A program made the position numbers and the translations under genes. Positions 47,980-55,752 of a stretch of DNA of 55,752 nt are shown piece by piece. Every line of letters starts with the position of its first letter. Positions within the stretch are counted from its first letter, which is position 1. Source of the stretch: Casp-actino8 sp001510455 (lineage in GTDB: Bacteria > Actinomycetota > Acidimicrobiia > Acidimicrobiales > Ilumatobacteraceae); the NCBI GenBank assembly GCA_027592035.1, contig JAQCIK010000015.1, forward strand, positions 1 through 55,752, read 5' to 3'. Below the pieces are notes generated by a model. The model did no database searches, was not told the DNA's origin, and was given only the letters and a program-made list of their open reading frames with translations.

Positions 47980-48894
47980 TCAGTTGTCGCTGGCCGAGGC
48001 TCCCGACCGGCCCGAACTCGACCGACCCGATCCCGAGCGCCGCGTGCTCGACCGGCCGGACAATTCGTTCAGGAACTCGACGAAGCCACGGGCTCCGTCG
48101 GCGTAGAAATCGGCCCCCAGTTCACGGGCCATACCGGCATCGGTGATCGCCGATCCACCGAGCACCACCGGGACCTCGTCACCGATGGCTCGACGCAGGG
48201 CCTGCACCACTTCCACCGCCCCCGGCACGGCGACCGGTGTGGTCACGCTGACGCCGACCGCCGTCAGACCGTCCATACGGGACGCCGCATGAACGAAAGA
48301 GTTGGCGGGTGTGTCGGCTCCGAGATCGAAGACTTCCCATCCTTCGAGTCGCAAGAGATCGGCCAGCATGGCCAAGGCGAGGGCATGGCGCTCCCCGGCC
48401 GGACCACCGATCAGAACGTCACCGCGACGCCGACCGCGTCGAACGAATCGTGGACTCATCTGGCCGACCAGACGGGTGACGATGGCCGTGGCCTGGTGTT
48501 CGACCGAGATGTCGATCTCGCCACGGGACCATTGGGCCCCGATGTCGGCCAGAGCCGGCGACACGATCTCGAGGTACACCTCTTCCATGTCACTGCCGGC
48601 ATCGATGGCTCGCTGGACCACCTGCCACGCTCCACCCGCGTCGGCGTTGACCAGACAGCGCAGCAATTCACCCGAGTAGTCGCCAGTGCGTCGGGCGTCG
48701 ACGGCGGACCGAGGAGTGGTCGCCCGTTCGGTCGCTCGCTTGCGGAACTCCTCGAGGGCATGAGGAGTGACCTGCCAGACTCCCTTCACCCGAGAGCCGG
48801 CCAACTTGCCCTGCCGCACGTAGCGATATGCGGTCATGTAGTGCACGCCGAGAACCTTCGCTGCGTCGTCGAGCGACATGGATTCGGAGCTCAC
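47980..48894 (-). CDS. CarH/LitR-like B12-binding transcriptional regulator
   Basis: A 304-aa regulator: an excisionase-type helix-turn-helix at about 6-50 (SLDDAAKVLGVHYMTAYRYV), a helical bundle at about 70-150, and a B12-binding Rossmann domain at about 168-280. W122-x9-E132-H133 matches the W-x9-EH signature of CarH photoreceptors, which holds adenosylcobalamin. GERH (177-180) provides the lower cobalt His, as in CarH. The position just after Trp, His in known CarH, is Ser here. The tail is Ser/Arg/Gly-rich. GTG at 48894, 6 bases after TAGCCT. Light-sensing DNA binding is the likely role; the target is unknown. Confidence 0.85.
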   Translation of the reverse strand: MSSESMSLDDAAKVLGVHYMTAYRYVRQGKLAGSRVKGVWQVTPHALEEFRKRATERATTPRSAVDARRTGDYSGELLRCLVNADAGGAWQVVQRAIDAGSDMEEVYLEIVSPALADIGAQWSRGEIDISVEHQATAIVTRLVGQMSPRFVRRGRRRGDVLIGGPAGERHALALAMLADLLRLEGWEVFDLGADTPANSFVHAASRMDGLTAVGVSVTTPVAVPGAVEVVQALRRAIGDEVPVVLGGSAITDAGMARELGADFYADGARGFVEFLNELSGRSSTRRSGSGRSSSGRSGASASDN

Positions 48895-48957
48895 GGGGAC
48901 AGGCTAAACGGGCCTGTTCGACCCTGCGTGATCGTGCGACCTGAATTCGAGAACAAT

Positions 48958-48980
48958 CACGAAACGTCGATTTTTTCGTG
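48958..48980. other. A/T-rich inverted repeat upstream of the B12 regulator
   Basis: CACGAAA (48958-48964) and TTTCGTG (48974-48980) form a perfect 7-base inverted repeat with a 9-base spacer, about 55 bases upstream of the regulator's -10. It could be an operator or part of the terminator zone of the NifU-N-like gene. Confidence 0.4.
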
Positions 48981-48994
48981 GAAAAGAGGCGATT

Positions 48995-49010
48995 GGCCCG
49001 TTGACGGGCC
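48995..49010 (-). terminator. Hairpin after the NifU-N-like gene
   Basis: GGCCCGT (48995-49001) and ACGGGCC (49004-49010) form a perfect stem 3 bases after the stop of the 49014-49472 gene. On the minus strand a short CTCTTTTCC run follows about 10 bases later. Likely intrinsic or assisted terminator. Confidence 0.55.
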
Positions 49011-49013
49011 CGA

Positions 49014-49472
49014 TCAGCCTTTCAGACGCTGACGGGCGGCTCGACTGCGTTCGAGCAGATGGGCCGGTACTTTCTTCAGAGCCTCGGCCAATTTGGGATC
49101 ACCACCTGCATCGACAGCCGGCGCCGACGATTCGTCGGCTTCCGGGACCAGATCCTCGAAGGCCGGTGGCTCCATACCGGGCTTCCAGTACTGATACAGG
49201 TCACGGACGACGTCGACCAGACCCTGGGAATCGAAACCGTTCTCGAGATCGACGGTGATCATGTTCTGGTACACGTGCACGCCTGCCACGCGACCCGTGG
49301 CGAAGAGACGACGGGCCAATTCGGCTGACGGGGTGTCGGCCGACCCGTGCGCCGACCGGTCGTCGATCGAGAACGATTCGTGTCCCATACCCGAGAGACT
49401 GCGATTGGCTTCGAAGCGAACGATGCCCGGACGGCGGCTCGGCTTCTCGACGACGAGAACTGGTTGACCCAT
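49014..49472 (-). CDS. NifU N-terminal (Nfu_N)-like protein
   Basis: A 152-aa protein. The first 90 residues resemble the N-terminal Nfu domain (GIVRFEANRSLSGMG, then ARRLFATGRVAGVHVYQNMITVDL). The C-terminal Fe-S scaffold domain with CxxC is absent; instead there is a charged tail with KVPAHLLERSRAARQRLKG. So it is a stand-alone Nfu_N protein, not a classical scaffold. ATG at 49472 is 6 bases after TAATGT (49479-49484), leaderless. A hairpin follows its stop. Confidence 0.8.
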   Translation of the reverse strand: MGQPVLVVEKPSRRPGIVRFEANRSLSGMGHESFSIDDRSAHGSADTPSAELARRLFATGRVAGVHVYQNMITVDLENGFDSQGLVDVVRDLYQYWKPGMEPPAFEDLVPEADESSAPAVDAGGDPKLAEALKKVPAHLLERSRAARQRLKG

Positions 49473-49578
49473 GGCGCCACATTAGTGGCGGCCTCGACTC
49501 CCCACCCGAATCGACATGGGCCGACGTCATCGGGTCCGAATCGAACCCAGGATCGCGTCGACGGTACGGTTTCTTCTC

Positions 49579-50856
49579 ATGTCGACCACATCCGGACTCC
49601 CGTCGCTGACCGATTTCGAAGCCGAGGCACTCGCCTTCCTCGAAGCCAACGCCACGCGCAAACAGGCCGAGAAGAAGTTCGTCTGGGGCGAGGGTTCCGA
49701 CAAGGTCTCGATGTTCGAGGAGAAGGATCGCGAGAGCGAGCGCGACGACGTCGCTCGCGCTCAGGAATGGCGTCGCAAGCGCTTCGATGCCGGTTTCGGT
49801 TGGATCACCGGACCCGTCGACTTCGGAGGACGCGCACTACCCGGCCCGTATCAGCGCGCCTACGACGCGCTCGAGTCCAAATTCGAGACGCCCAACATGA
49901 GTTGCTTCACGATCGGACTCGGCATGGTGGCGCCGACCATCCTGGCGCACGGTTCCGACACTGCTCGGAACGCCTATCTCCAGAAGATGTATCGCGGTGA
50001 CGTGATTGGTTGCCAGCTGTTCAGCGAACCCGGGGCCGGATCCGATTTGGCCAGCCTCTCCACGAAGGCCGAGCGCGACGGTGACGAATGGGTGATCACC
50101 GGTCAGAAGGTCTGGACGAGCGGGGCCCACTACAGCGACATCGGAGAGATCATCGCTCGCACCGACGTGAACCTCCCGAAGCACAAAGGTCTCACGGGTT
50201 TCGTCGTCGACATGAAGGCTCCCGGTGTCGAGATTCGGCCGTTGCGACAGATGACCGGAGGTGCGTCGTTCAACGAGGTGTTCTTCACCGAAGTGCGCGT
50301 TCCCGACGACCATCGTCTCGGTGACGTCAACAACGGCTGGAACGTGGCCCTCACCACACTCATGAACGAGCGTGCCGCGATCGGTGCCGGTGGTGGTGGA
50401 GGTGGAGGCGTGAACCTCTTCGCACGCCTCATCGAGATGGCCAAGTTCTACGGAGTGTCCGACGATCCGGTTCTTCGTGACGAACTGGCGAACCTGATCA
50501 TCAACAACAAGGTCGCGGCCTACAACAATCAGCGCGCCCTCGACAAGATCAAGGCCGGTCAGATGCCCGGACCCGAACTCAGCATGGCCAAGCTCGTGGG
50601 CACCGACAATCTCCGTCGAATGGGCGATTTCCTGTCCCATCTGCTCGGCACCAAGTTGGTCGCCGATGGCGGGGAATGGGGCACCTACGCGTGGAGCCAA
50701 CTCATCCTCGGCACACCGGGTGGACGTATCGCCGGTGGTTCCGACGAAGTGATGCGCAACATCCTCGCCGAACGCGTGCTCGGCCTGCCCAAGGATCCGG
50801 GTATCGACTCCAAGAGTCCGTTCAAGGACTTGAAGGTCGGTACGCAGAAGTCCTGA
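49579..50856 (+). CDS. Acyl-CoA dehydrogenase
   Basis: A 425-aa FAD enzyme. GCQLFSEPGAGSDLASLST lies in the FAD/substrate region and GGSDEVMRNILAERVLGLPKDPG at the end. A poly-glycine stretch (GAGGGGGGGVN) near residue 275 is notable and falls in a loop. The first 70 residues are charged and longer than usual. ATG 49579 lies 8 bases after TACGGT (49565-49570). The substrate is unknown; it stands alone, without beta-oxidation neighbours. Confidence 0.9.
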   Translation: MSTTSGLPSLTDFEAEALAFLEANATRKQAEKKFVWGEGSDKVSMFEEKDRESERDDVARAQEWRRKRFDAGFGWITGPVDFGGRALPGPYQRAYDALESKFETPNMSCFTIGLGMVAPTILAHGSDTARNAYLQKMYRGDVIGCQLFSEPGAGSDLASLSTKAERDGDEWVITGQKVWTSGAHYSDIGEIIARTDVNLPKHKGLTGFVVDMKAPGVEIRPLRQMTGGASFNEVFFTEVRVPDDHRLGDVNNGWNVALTTLMNERAAIGAGGGGGGGVNLFARLIEMAKFYGVSDDPVLRDELANLIINNKVAAYNNQRALDKIKAGQMPGPELSMAKLVGTDNLRRMGDFLSHLLGTKLVADGGEWGTYAWSQLILGTPGGRIAGGSDEVMRNILAERVLGLPKDPGIDSKSPFKDLKVGTQKS

Positions 50857-50886
50857 GCAGACCGGCCACTGCCCCGGGTCGACGAC

Positions 50887-53124
50887 TCAGTGCGAGAAGT
50901 GGACCTTGGGGAGACGCTTGTCGAGCCACTTCGGGATCCACCAGTTGTGACGCCCGAGGAGACTCATGACCGACGGTACGAGCATCATGCGGATGACCGT
51001 TGCATCGAGGAACACGGCCAAGGCGAGGGTGACACCCAGTTCGGTGGGAGGAATCGGTCCGGTCACACCGAAGGCCACGAACACCACGATCATGATCAGC
51101 GCCGCATTGGTGATGGGACGACCGGTCATCGCAATTCCTTCTCGAATGGCGCGTTGTGTGTCGCCGGTGGCCTCGTAACGCTCACGGATGGCGGCCAACA
51201 AGAACAGCTGATAGTCCATCGCCAGACCGAAGAGGAGAGCGAAGAAGAAGATCGGCGCCCATGCATTGACGAAACCCTGGTGTTCGATTCCGAGCAGGCC
51301 GGCGCCGATTCCGTGCTGGAAGACGATCGTCGCGAACCCGAAACTCGCCGCCACACCGATGAGATTGAGCACGATCGAACTCACGGCGATCGCCACACTG
51401 CGGAACACGAGGAGCAGCAGGACGAACGCCACGATCATGATGAGGACCACCGCGAGCGGCGCCTTCCCGGTGAGGGTTTCGGTGAGGTCGTAGTTCTGTG
51501 AAGCCGGTCCACCCACCTCGGCCCCGGGAACCGAGGTCTCGAGTGACTGCCGGATGCGCTCGACCATCTGGCCCGTACGCGCGTCCTCCGGACCTGTCTG
51601 CCCGAAGGCTCGCACGACCGAGCGTCCGGTCGATTCGTTCACGGCCACCGTCTGGGCGGCGATCACGTTCGGATCGGCGAGCACGGCGTCGATGACTCGA
51701 TCTTCGGTACCGGTCTGCGTGGTGACGAAAAGTGGAGCCGCCGCGCCTTCTCCGAAGGCCGACGTGACCAACTCGTAGCCGTCGCGGCTCGATTCACCCG
51801 TGTCGACCACTCGCGCACCCGGCATACCGAGGTCCATACCGATGGCTGGCGCACCCAGTCCGAGCAGTAGTACGAGGCCGAGCACCAGAGTGAGCCCGGG
51901 ACGCTTCAGGGCGGCGCCGGTCCAACGCACCCATCGACCCTCGGCCGCGCGGTCCATGTCGGGCTCACCCTTTTTCACGAGGACGCGATCACCCATGGCC
52001 GCGAGAACCGCCGGAAGAAGAGTGAGCGATGCCAGAGCGACCGCGGTCACCGACAGGATCATGCCGAGGGCCATCGAGCGGAACACCATGATCGGCACCA
52101 CGAAGATGGCCGCGAGCGACATGATGACCGTGAGAGCCGACAAGAACACCGCTTTGCCCGACGACATGAGTGCGTTGGCCATCGAGTCCTCGCACGAATG
52201 TCCGTCTTCTCGTTCCTCGCGGTAGCGAGTGACGATGAAGAGTGAGTAGTCGATACCGACTGCCAAGCCGATCATCATCGAGAAGTTCATCGACCAGACC
52301 GACAACGGGGTGATCGACGTGAGGAGATTGAGGCTTGCGAAGCCGACAGCGATTCCGGCGACGGCGAGGATCAGCGGAATACCGGCCGCGAGCGCAGCAC
52401 CGAAGGCCACGAACAACAGCACGAGAGTGGGCAGGCCCGACAACAGTTCGGCTTTGTGCAATGCCTTTTCGTTCGCATGATTGAAGTCGCTCCAGACCGG
52501 CCATTCACCGGTCACGTCGGCCTGCACACCGCTCGGCAACGATCGCTCCTCGACATGGTTCTCGACGAAGTGGATCAAGTCACTGGCAGCTTCGGGAAGG
52601 TCGGCGTCTCGTTCATAGGCGAGTGACACCGGAATCATGATCGTGCGCCCGTCGGGTGACACGAGACCGGCCTCGGGTGGCAATTGCGTCGGATCGGCCA
52701 ATGCCGCCACCGTGTCGCCCCCAACCTCGGCCGACAACGCCGTCACCAGACCCGCCACCACCGAGGGGTCGTCGGCGAAGGACACGGGTTGGTTCACCAC
52801 GACGATCGCCGATTCGGCTCCCACCATCGGGAAGTCGACGCGCAGTTCGTCGCGAACCTTCTGGGCCGTCGAACCCTGGGCCTCCCAGCCCGCACCCGAC
52901 AAGGCTCCCGAGACTCCGATGGCGAGTGGTGCCGCCAGGACGACGACGGCCGCCCACACGAGCATGACCGGCCGCCGGCGCCGAACGGCGAAACGGGCCA
53001 AACGATCGAAGAGCGGACGCCGACCACCGGGCGGTTCGTGCATCGGCGTGTCGTGCGGAACGACCGTGTCGGGTGTTCCGAACGCAGGTGTGGCGCCGGA
53101 TGATGTGGTCTCGGTCGTGGTCAT
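50887..53124 (-). CDS. MMPL-family RND-type exporter
   Basis: A 745-aa transporter with about twelve membrane segments in two halves. Each half contains the proton-relay type motif (GLAVGIDYSLFIVTRYREE near residue 290 and FGLAMDYQLFLLAAIRERY near 640). Extracytoplasmic loops follow helix 1 and helix 7. Family members export lipids or peptides. ATG 53124 is chosen because AAGGGAG (53132-53138) is 7 bases upstream; ATG 53130 would be only 1 base away. Its promoter contains a metal/sulfur-type operator (53162-53177). Confidence 0.9.
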   Translation of the reverse strand: MTTTETTSSGATPAFGTPDTVVPHDTPMHEPPGGRRPLFDRLARFAVRRRRPVMLVWAAVVVLAAPLAIGVSGALSGAGWEAQGSTAQKVRDELRVDFPMVGAESAIVVVNQPVSFADDPSVVAGLVTALSAEVGGDTVAALADPTQLPPEAGLVSPDGRTIMIPVSLAYERDADLPEAASDLIHFVENHVEERSLPSGVQADVTGEWPVWSDFNHANEKALHKAELLSGLPTLVLLFVAFGAALAAGIPLILAVAGIAVGFASLNLLTSITPLSVWSMNFSMMIGLAVGIDYSLFIVTRYREEREDGHSCEDSMANALMSSGKAVFLSALTVIMSLAAIFVVPIMVFRSMALGMILSVTAVALASLTLLPAVLAAMGDRVLVKKGEPDMDRAAEGRWVRWTGAALKRPGLTLVLGLVLLLGLGAPAIGMDLGMPGARVVDTGESSRDGYELVTSAFGEGAAAPLFVTTQTGTEDRVIDAVLADPNVIAAQTVAVNESTGRSVVRAFGQTGPEDARTGQMVERIRQSLETSVPGAEVGGPASQNYDLTETLTGKAPLAVVLIMIVAFVLLLLVFRSVAIAVSSIVLNLIGVAASFGFATIVFQHGIGAGLLGIEHQGFVNAWAPIFFFALLFGLAMDYQLFLLAAIRERYEATGDTQRAIREGIAMTGRPITNAALIMIVVFVAFGVTGPIPPTELGVTLALAVFLDATVIRMMLVPSVMSLLGRHNWWIPKWLDKRLPKVHFSH

Positions 53125-53156
53125 GTTCATACTCCCTTGGGTATCGAGCCGGTTGG

Positions 53157-53185
53157 ACTCTATACCCCCGGGGGTATCTCGTCAA
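53157..53185 (-). promoter_or_regulatory. MMPL promoter with CsoR/CstR-type palindrome in its spacer
   Basis: On the minus strand TTGACG (53180-53185), 17 bases, TAGAGT (53157-53162). The spacer is filled by ATACCCCCGGGGGTAT (53162-53177), a perfect 16-base palindrome of the kind bound by CsoR, CstR and related copper or persulfide repressors. No such repressor is encoded in the window. Confidence 0.7.
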
Positions 53186-53877
53186 CTCTCGTGAGGCCGT
53201 CGGAGTCCGCCCCAGAAACCCAGGCCGTCCATGAAGGCCCACGACCGTCGATGAATCGCCGATGGACCGAGGGCGAAGAGCCCGGCCCGATGCCAGGCGC
53301 ACGGATATCCCTTGTTGGATTCGAATCGATACGCCGGATGCTGGTCGGCGAGTTCGCGCATGAGTCGATCACGGGTGACCTTGGCGAGGATCGACGCTGC
53401 AGCGACCGACAGAGATCGGGTGTCTCCCTTCACCATCGTGGTGACGTGAGGAACGAGTGGTGTCACGAAGTCCCACGATCCGTCGACGATCGCCGCATCG
53501 GGAGGCGTCCTCAGGCCACTCAGCGCGCGTTCGGTCGCCAATCGTTGCGCGCGCGACATACCCAACTCGTCGCACTCCATGGGAGATGCCATTCCCACCG
53601 ACCAATCCCCCACCCACGACACCACGTCGTCGAATATCCGTTCGCGCTTCTTCTCCGAGATCGACTTCGAATCCCGGATCATCGCTTCGACATCGTGAGG
53701 TGATGACGACTCACTCGGAACGACTGCAACCCCGACGGCCAAGGGGCCGGCCCAGGCTCCCTTTCCGACCTCGTCGATCCCGACGATCGTTCGATGACCG
53801 TCACGACGAAGCTCGTGCTCGGACTCGCGCGTCGGGCGATCGCGTTCCGACGACGGGGAACCTGATGTACGGGTCAC
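53182..53877 (-). CDS. rnhB: Ribonuclease HII
   Basis: Removes RNA from RNA-DNA hybrids, 231 aa. The Asp-Glu pair is in GIDEVGKGAWAGPL (a less usual version of GIDEAGRGPLAGP), the third acidic residue in VDGSWDF, and GDTRSLSVAAASILAKVTRDR holds the basic region. GTG at 53877 begins immediately after the SelD stop (TAG then GTG), so it is co-transcribed with selD. Its 3' end carries the -35 of the MMPL promoter. Confidence 0.93.
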   Translation of the reverse strand: MTRTSGSPSSERDRPTRESEHELRRDGHRTIVGIDEVGKGAWAGPLAVGVAVVPSESSSPHDVEAMIRDSKSISEKKRERIFDDVVSWVGDWSVGMASPMECDELGMSRAQRLATERALSGLRTPPDAAIVDGSWDFVTPLVPHVTTMVKGDTRSLSVAAASILAKVTRDRLMRELADQHPAYRFESNKGYPCAWHRAGLFALGPSAIHRRSWAFMDGLGFWGGLRRPHES

Positions 53878-54903
53878 CTAGACGAGCCGAATTCCGGCGA
53901 GACCCGAGTCGACTCGACCGATCACCTCGAACGGACTCCCGGCCCCGATCAACGAATCGACTCTCGCTGGATCGACGGCGGCCAACAATCCGCCCGACGT
54001 CTGGGGGTCGAACACGATCGTTTCGTACGCCCCGTCGACCGACTCGTCCCGCCGAACATGGTGCTCGACGGCTCGACGATTACGAGCGTCACCGCCGGTC
54101 TTGACTCCTGAGCGCGCCGCGTCGAGAACGTCGGCGTAGAGAGGAAGTGACCGAGAGTCGATCACGAACGTGGCATCGGCTCGTTCGGCCATCTCCCAGC
54201 CGTGTCCGGCCAGACCGAACCCGGTCACGTCGGTGACGGCGCGCACTCCCGGTGTCTCACTCAGAATCTCGCTCGCCCGTCGATTGAGGGTTCGCATTCC
54301 GGCGACAGCCGCGGTGCGAGCGGCTTTGGAATCGGAGGCGAGCGCCACACCCGTGCCGAGTGGCTTCGACAGCACGAGAACGTCGCCCGGCCGAGCCCCC
54401 TCCTTGCGGAAGATCCGTTCGGGGTGCACCACACCTTGTACCGCGAGACCGAAAATGGGCTCCGGATTGCGGATCGTGTGACCTCCCGCCACCGATCCAC
54501 CGGCGGCGGCCACCACGTCGGCCGCCGCAGCGAAGATCGTCACGATGGCTTCACGCGGGAATTGTTCGGGGAAAGCCGCCACGTTCACCGCCATGATCAC
54601 CCGCCCGCCCATGGCGAACACGTCACTGCAAGCATTGGCAGCGGCGATGGCGCCGAAGTCGGCCGGGTCGTCGACGAGGGGCGGGAAGAAGTCGGTGGTG
54701 CTCACGATGGCAAGGTCGTCGCTCACCCGATAGACGGCTGCGTCGTCGAACGGCGCCAGCCCGACGAGTAGCCCGGGGTCGACCGAACGGGGCAGATCGT
54801 CGACGAGGCCGGCCAGGAGATCCTTTCCCCATTTGGCGGCGCATCCTCCACAACTCGTCCACTCGGTGAGCCGAAGTTCCGACTGACCCGTGATCTCGCT
54901 CAT
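53878..54903 (-). CDS. selD: Selenide, water dikinase SelD (Cys form)
   Basis: Makes selenophosphate from selenide and ATP, for selenoproteins or selenouridine tRNA. 341 aa. The active-site stretch near residue 17 is TSCGGCAAKWGKDLL, with Cys where some organisms have selenocysteine. Also visible are DDAAVYR, TTDFFPPLVDDP, FAMGGRVIMAVNV and GGHTIRNPEP. ATG at 54903, 6 bases after TACACT (54910-54915). No selA, selB, selU or selenoprotein is seen nearby. Confidence 0.93.
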   Translation of the reverse strand: MSEITGQSELRLTEWTSCGGCAAKWGKDLLAGLVDDLPRSVDPGLLVGLAPFDDAAVYRVSDDLAIVSTTDFFPPLVDDPADFGAIAAANACSDVFAMGGRVIMAVNVAAFPEQFPREAIVTIFAAAADVVAAAGGSVAGGHTIRNPEPIFGLAVQGVVHPERIFRKEGARPGDVLVLSKPLGTGVALASDSKAARTAAVAGMRTLNRRASEILSETPGVRAVTDVTGFGLAGHGWEMAERADATFVIDSRSLPLYADVLDAARSGVKTGGDARNRRAVEHHVRRDESVDGAYETIVFDPQTSGGLLAAVDPARVDSLIGAGSPFEVIGRVDSGLAGIRLV

Positions 54904-54949
54904 GCTCGAAGTGTAGGAACAGCCGACGTGGCCGGAAGTACCGTGACCG

Positions 54950-55699
54950 GTGATGAGCTCACGAATCTCGGTCGGTCCCTACCAATTCACCGAACGTGAC
55001 GCCCGCAAGACTCTTCTGAACGCCAGCACGATTCTCGACATGATGAGCCGGCAGCACGTCGGCGACACCATCGCTCATCTCCGATCACGCGTCGATGAAC
55101 TTCTCGGTTCGGTCGATCCACTCGAACTGTCACGAGGTGAACTCGAACCTCTCCTCGCGTCGGTGTGGGCGACTCTCGCCGTGGCTCCGGCAACACTTCG
55201 CGCCGCCGGAGCCACACCAGCCCGAACCGTCGGTCGTATCGACCGAATCCACACGAGCAGAGGTGGTGTGCCGAAATCTCCCATCGAAGAGGCGTACGTG
55301 GACTGGGACGGCCTCGACGGTGACGTACAGGCGGCGCGCGAACATCACGGTCGTCCGTTCCAAGCCCTCTGCCTCTGGTCGGCTGAGGTGATCCAGAGCC
55401 TGGCCGATGCCGGTCATCCGATCTTTCCGGGCGCCGCCGGCGAGAACGTGACGATCAGCGGCATTCCTTGGGAGCTGGTCGTGCCTGGTGTGCGGTTGCG
55501 TCTCGACGACGTGGAATGCGAGGTGTGGGCCTACGCGGTTCCGTGCAAGAAGAACGCTCAATGGATGAACGACGGAGACTTCTCACGACTTCACCACGAC
55601 CGCACCGCCGAAACCGGAGTGGCCGTGAGTCGCGTGTATGCCACCGTGACAAATTGCGGCACGATTCGAGTCGGATCCGACGTCGTCCTCGAACCCTGA
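54950..55699 (+). CDS. MOSC-domain protein
   Basis: A 249-aa protein. The last 150 residues form a MOSC (MoCo sulfurase C-terminal) domain: RIDRIHTSRGGVPKSPIEEA, GLDGDVQAAREHHG, GENVTISGIPW, and a candidate catalytic Cys in VPCKKN. The first 90 residues are a helical extension, of which the middle contains VDELLGSVDPLELSRGELE. GTG 54950 and ATG 54953 are both possible; TACCGT (54939-54944) lies 5 and 8 bases upstream. MOSC proteins carry sulfur in cofactor or detoxification reactions; the substrate is not known. Divergent from selD. Confidence 0.87.
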   Translation: MMSSRISVGPYQFTERDARKTLLNASTILDMMSRQHVGDTIAHLRSRVDELLGSVDPLELSRGELEPLLASVWATLAVAPATLRAAGATPARTVGRIDRIHTSRGGVPKSPIEEAYVDWDGLDGDVQAAREHHGRPFQALCLWSAEVIQSLADAGHPIFPGAAGENVTISGIPWELVVPGVRLRLDDVECEVWAYAVPCKKNAQWMNDGDFSRLHHDRTAETGVAVSRVYATVTNCGTIRVGSDVVLEP

Positions 55700-55752
55700 C
55701 GGTTCTCACCGTCTCGTCACATGGGCGGCCCACCCCACGCCGGCACACCGGA
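55700..55752. other. Right edge, no feature seen
   Basis: The 53 bases after the MOSC gene contain a GACGGTTCTCACCGTC stem that could terminate the MOSC transcript. No gene start is visible. Confidence 0.4.

Overview
The window is high-GC and gene-dense, with short intergenic gaps (none over 300 bases). It reads as chromosomal DNA of an actinobacterium. The signs are a mycothiol-conjugate amidase (Mca), F420-type luciferase-like oxidoreductases, several acyl-CoA dehydrogenases, an MMPL exporter, a DnaE2/ImuA'/ImuB mutagenesis set under LexA boxes of the actinobacterial type, and many starts that look leaderless behind a TANNNT -10 hexamer. An acidimicrobial lineage is my best guess for the class; that part is inference. 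I see no tRNA, rRNA, CRISPR array, insertion sequence or prophage.

Layout. 1-2.8 kb: a LivM(partial)-H-F-G branched-chain amino acid type ABC transporter on the minus strand. 2.9-5 kb: a DUF305 protein coupled to a zinc-metallopeptidase lipoprotein that appears to start at CTG. 5-9.3 kb: L,D-transpeptidase, GT2 glycosyltransferase, small membrane protein, protein-tyrosine phosphatase, E. coli-type ArgG. 9.3-13.4 kb: an Ltp-type thiolase/DUF35 pair and a large acyltransferase-3/SGNH protein. 13.5-25.6 kb: a catabolic region with an acyl-CoA dehydrogenase pair, SurE lipoprotein, TSUP permease, two LLM oxidoreductases, an amidohydrolase, and an ADH/acyl-CoA ligase/SDR/SDR/TetR operon. 25.6-39.9 kb: S9 peptidase, NudC, thiolase, nuclease lipoprotein, YdjC deacetylase, Mca, PEBP lipoprotein, GGDEF-EAL protein, acyl-CoA dehydrogenase, rhomboid, DUF4031, FmdB, DUF3039, Nudix, LysE. 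40-49.5 kb: DnaE2, a Cys/Met PLP enzyme, a pseudo-receiver regulator, ImuB, ImuA', a CarH-like B12 regulator and a NifU-N-like protein. 49.6-55.7 kb: acyl-CoA dehydrogenase, MMPL exporter, RNase HII, SelD and a MOSC protein.

How it may work together. Three catabolic transcription units (13505, 18311, 19612) carry the same inverted repeat, TCTGAC-N5-GTCAGA (one copy has one mismatch), at the promoter. The TetR gene closing the third unit is the obvious candidate repressor, so the region may be one regulon for activating and beta-oxidising an unknown acyl or alcohol substrate. The mutasome genes carry two LexA boxes placed in promoter spacers. The imuA'-imuB unit lies directly downstream of, and in the same direction as, a gene with the W-x9-EH signature of CarH-type B12 photoreceptors, which suggests a possible link between light and mutagenic repair. 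Two genes (metallopeptidase, DUF4031) have no ATG, GTG or TTG start in the right place. Both have a CTG at a CTGA stop/start overlap, eight bases after a Shine-Dalgarno sequence. The MMPL exporter promoter has a CsoR/CstR-type palindrome filling its 17-bp spacer.
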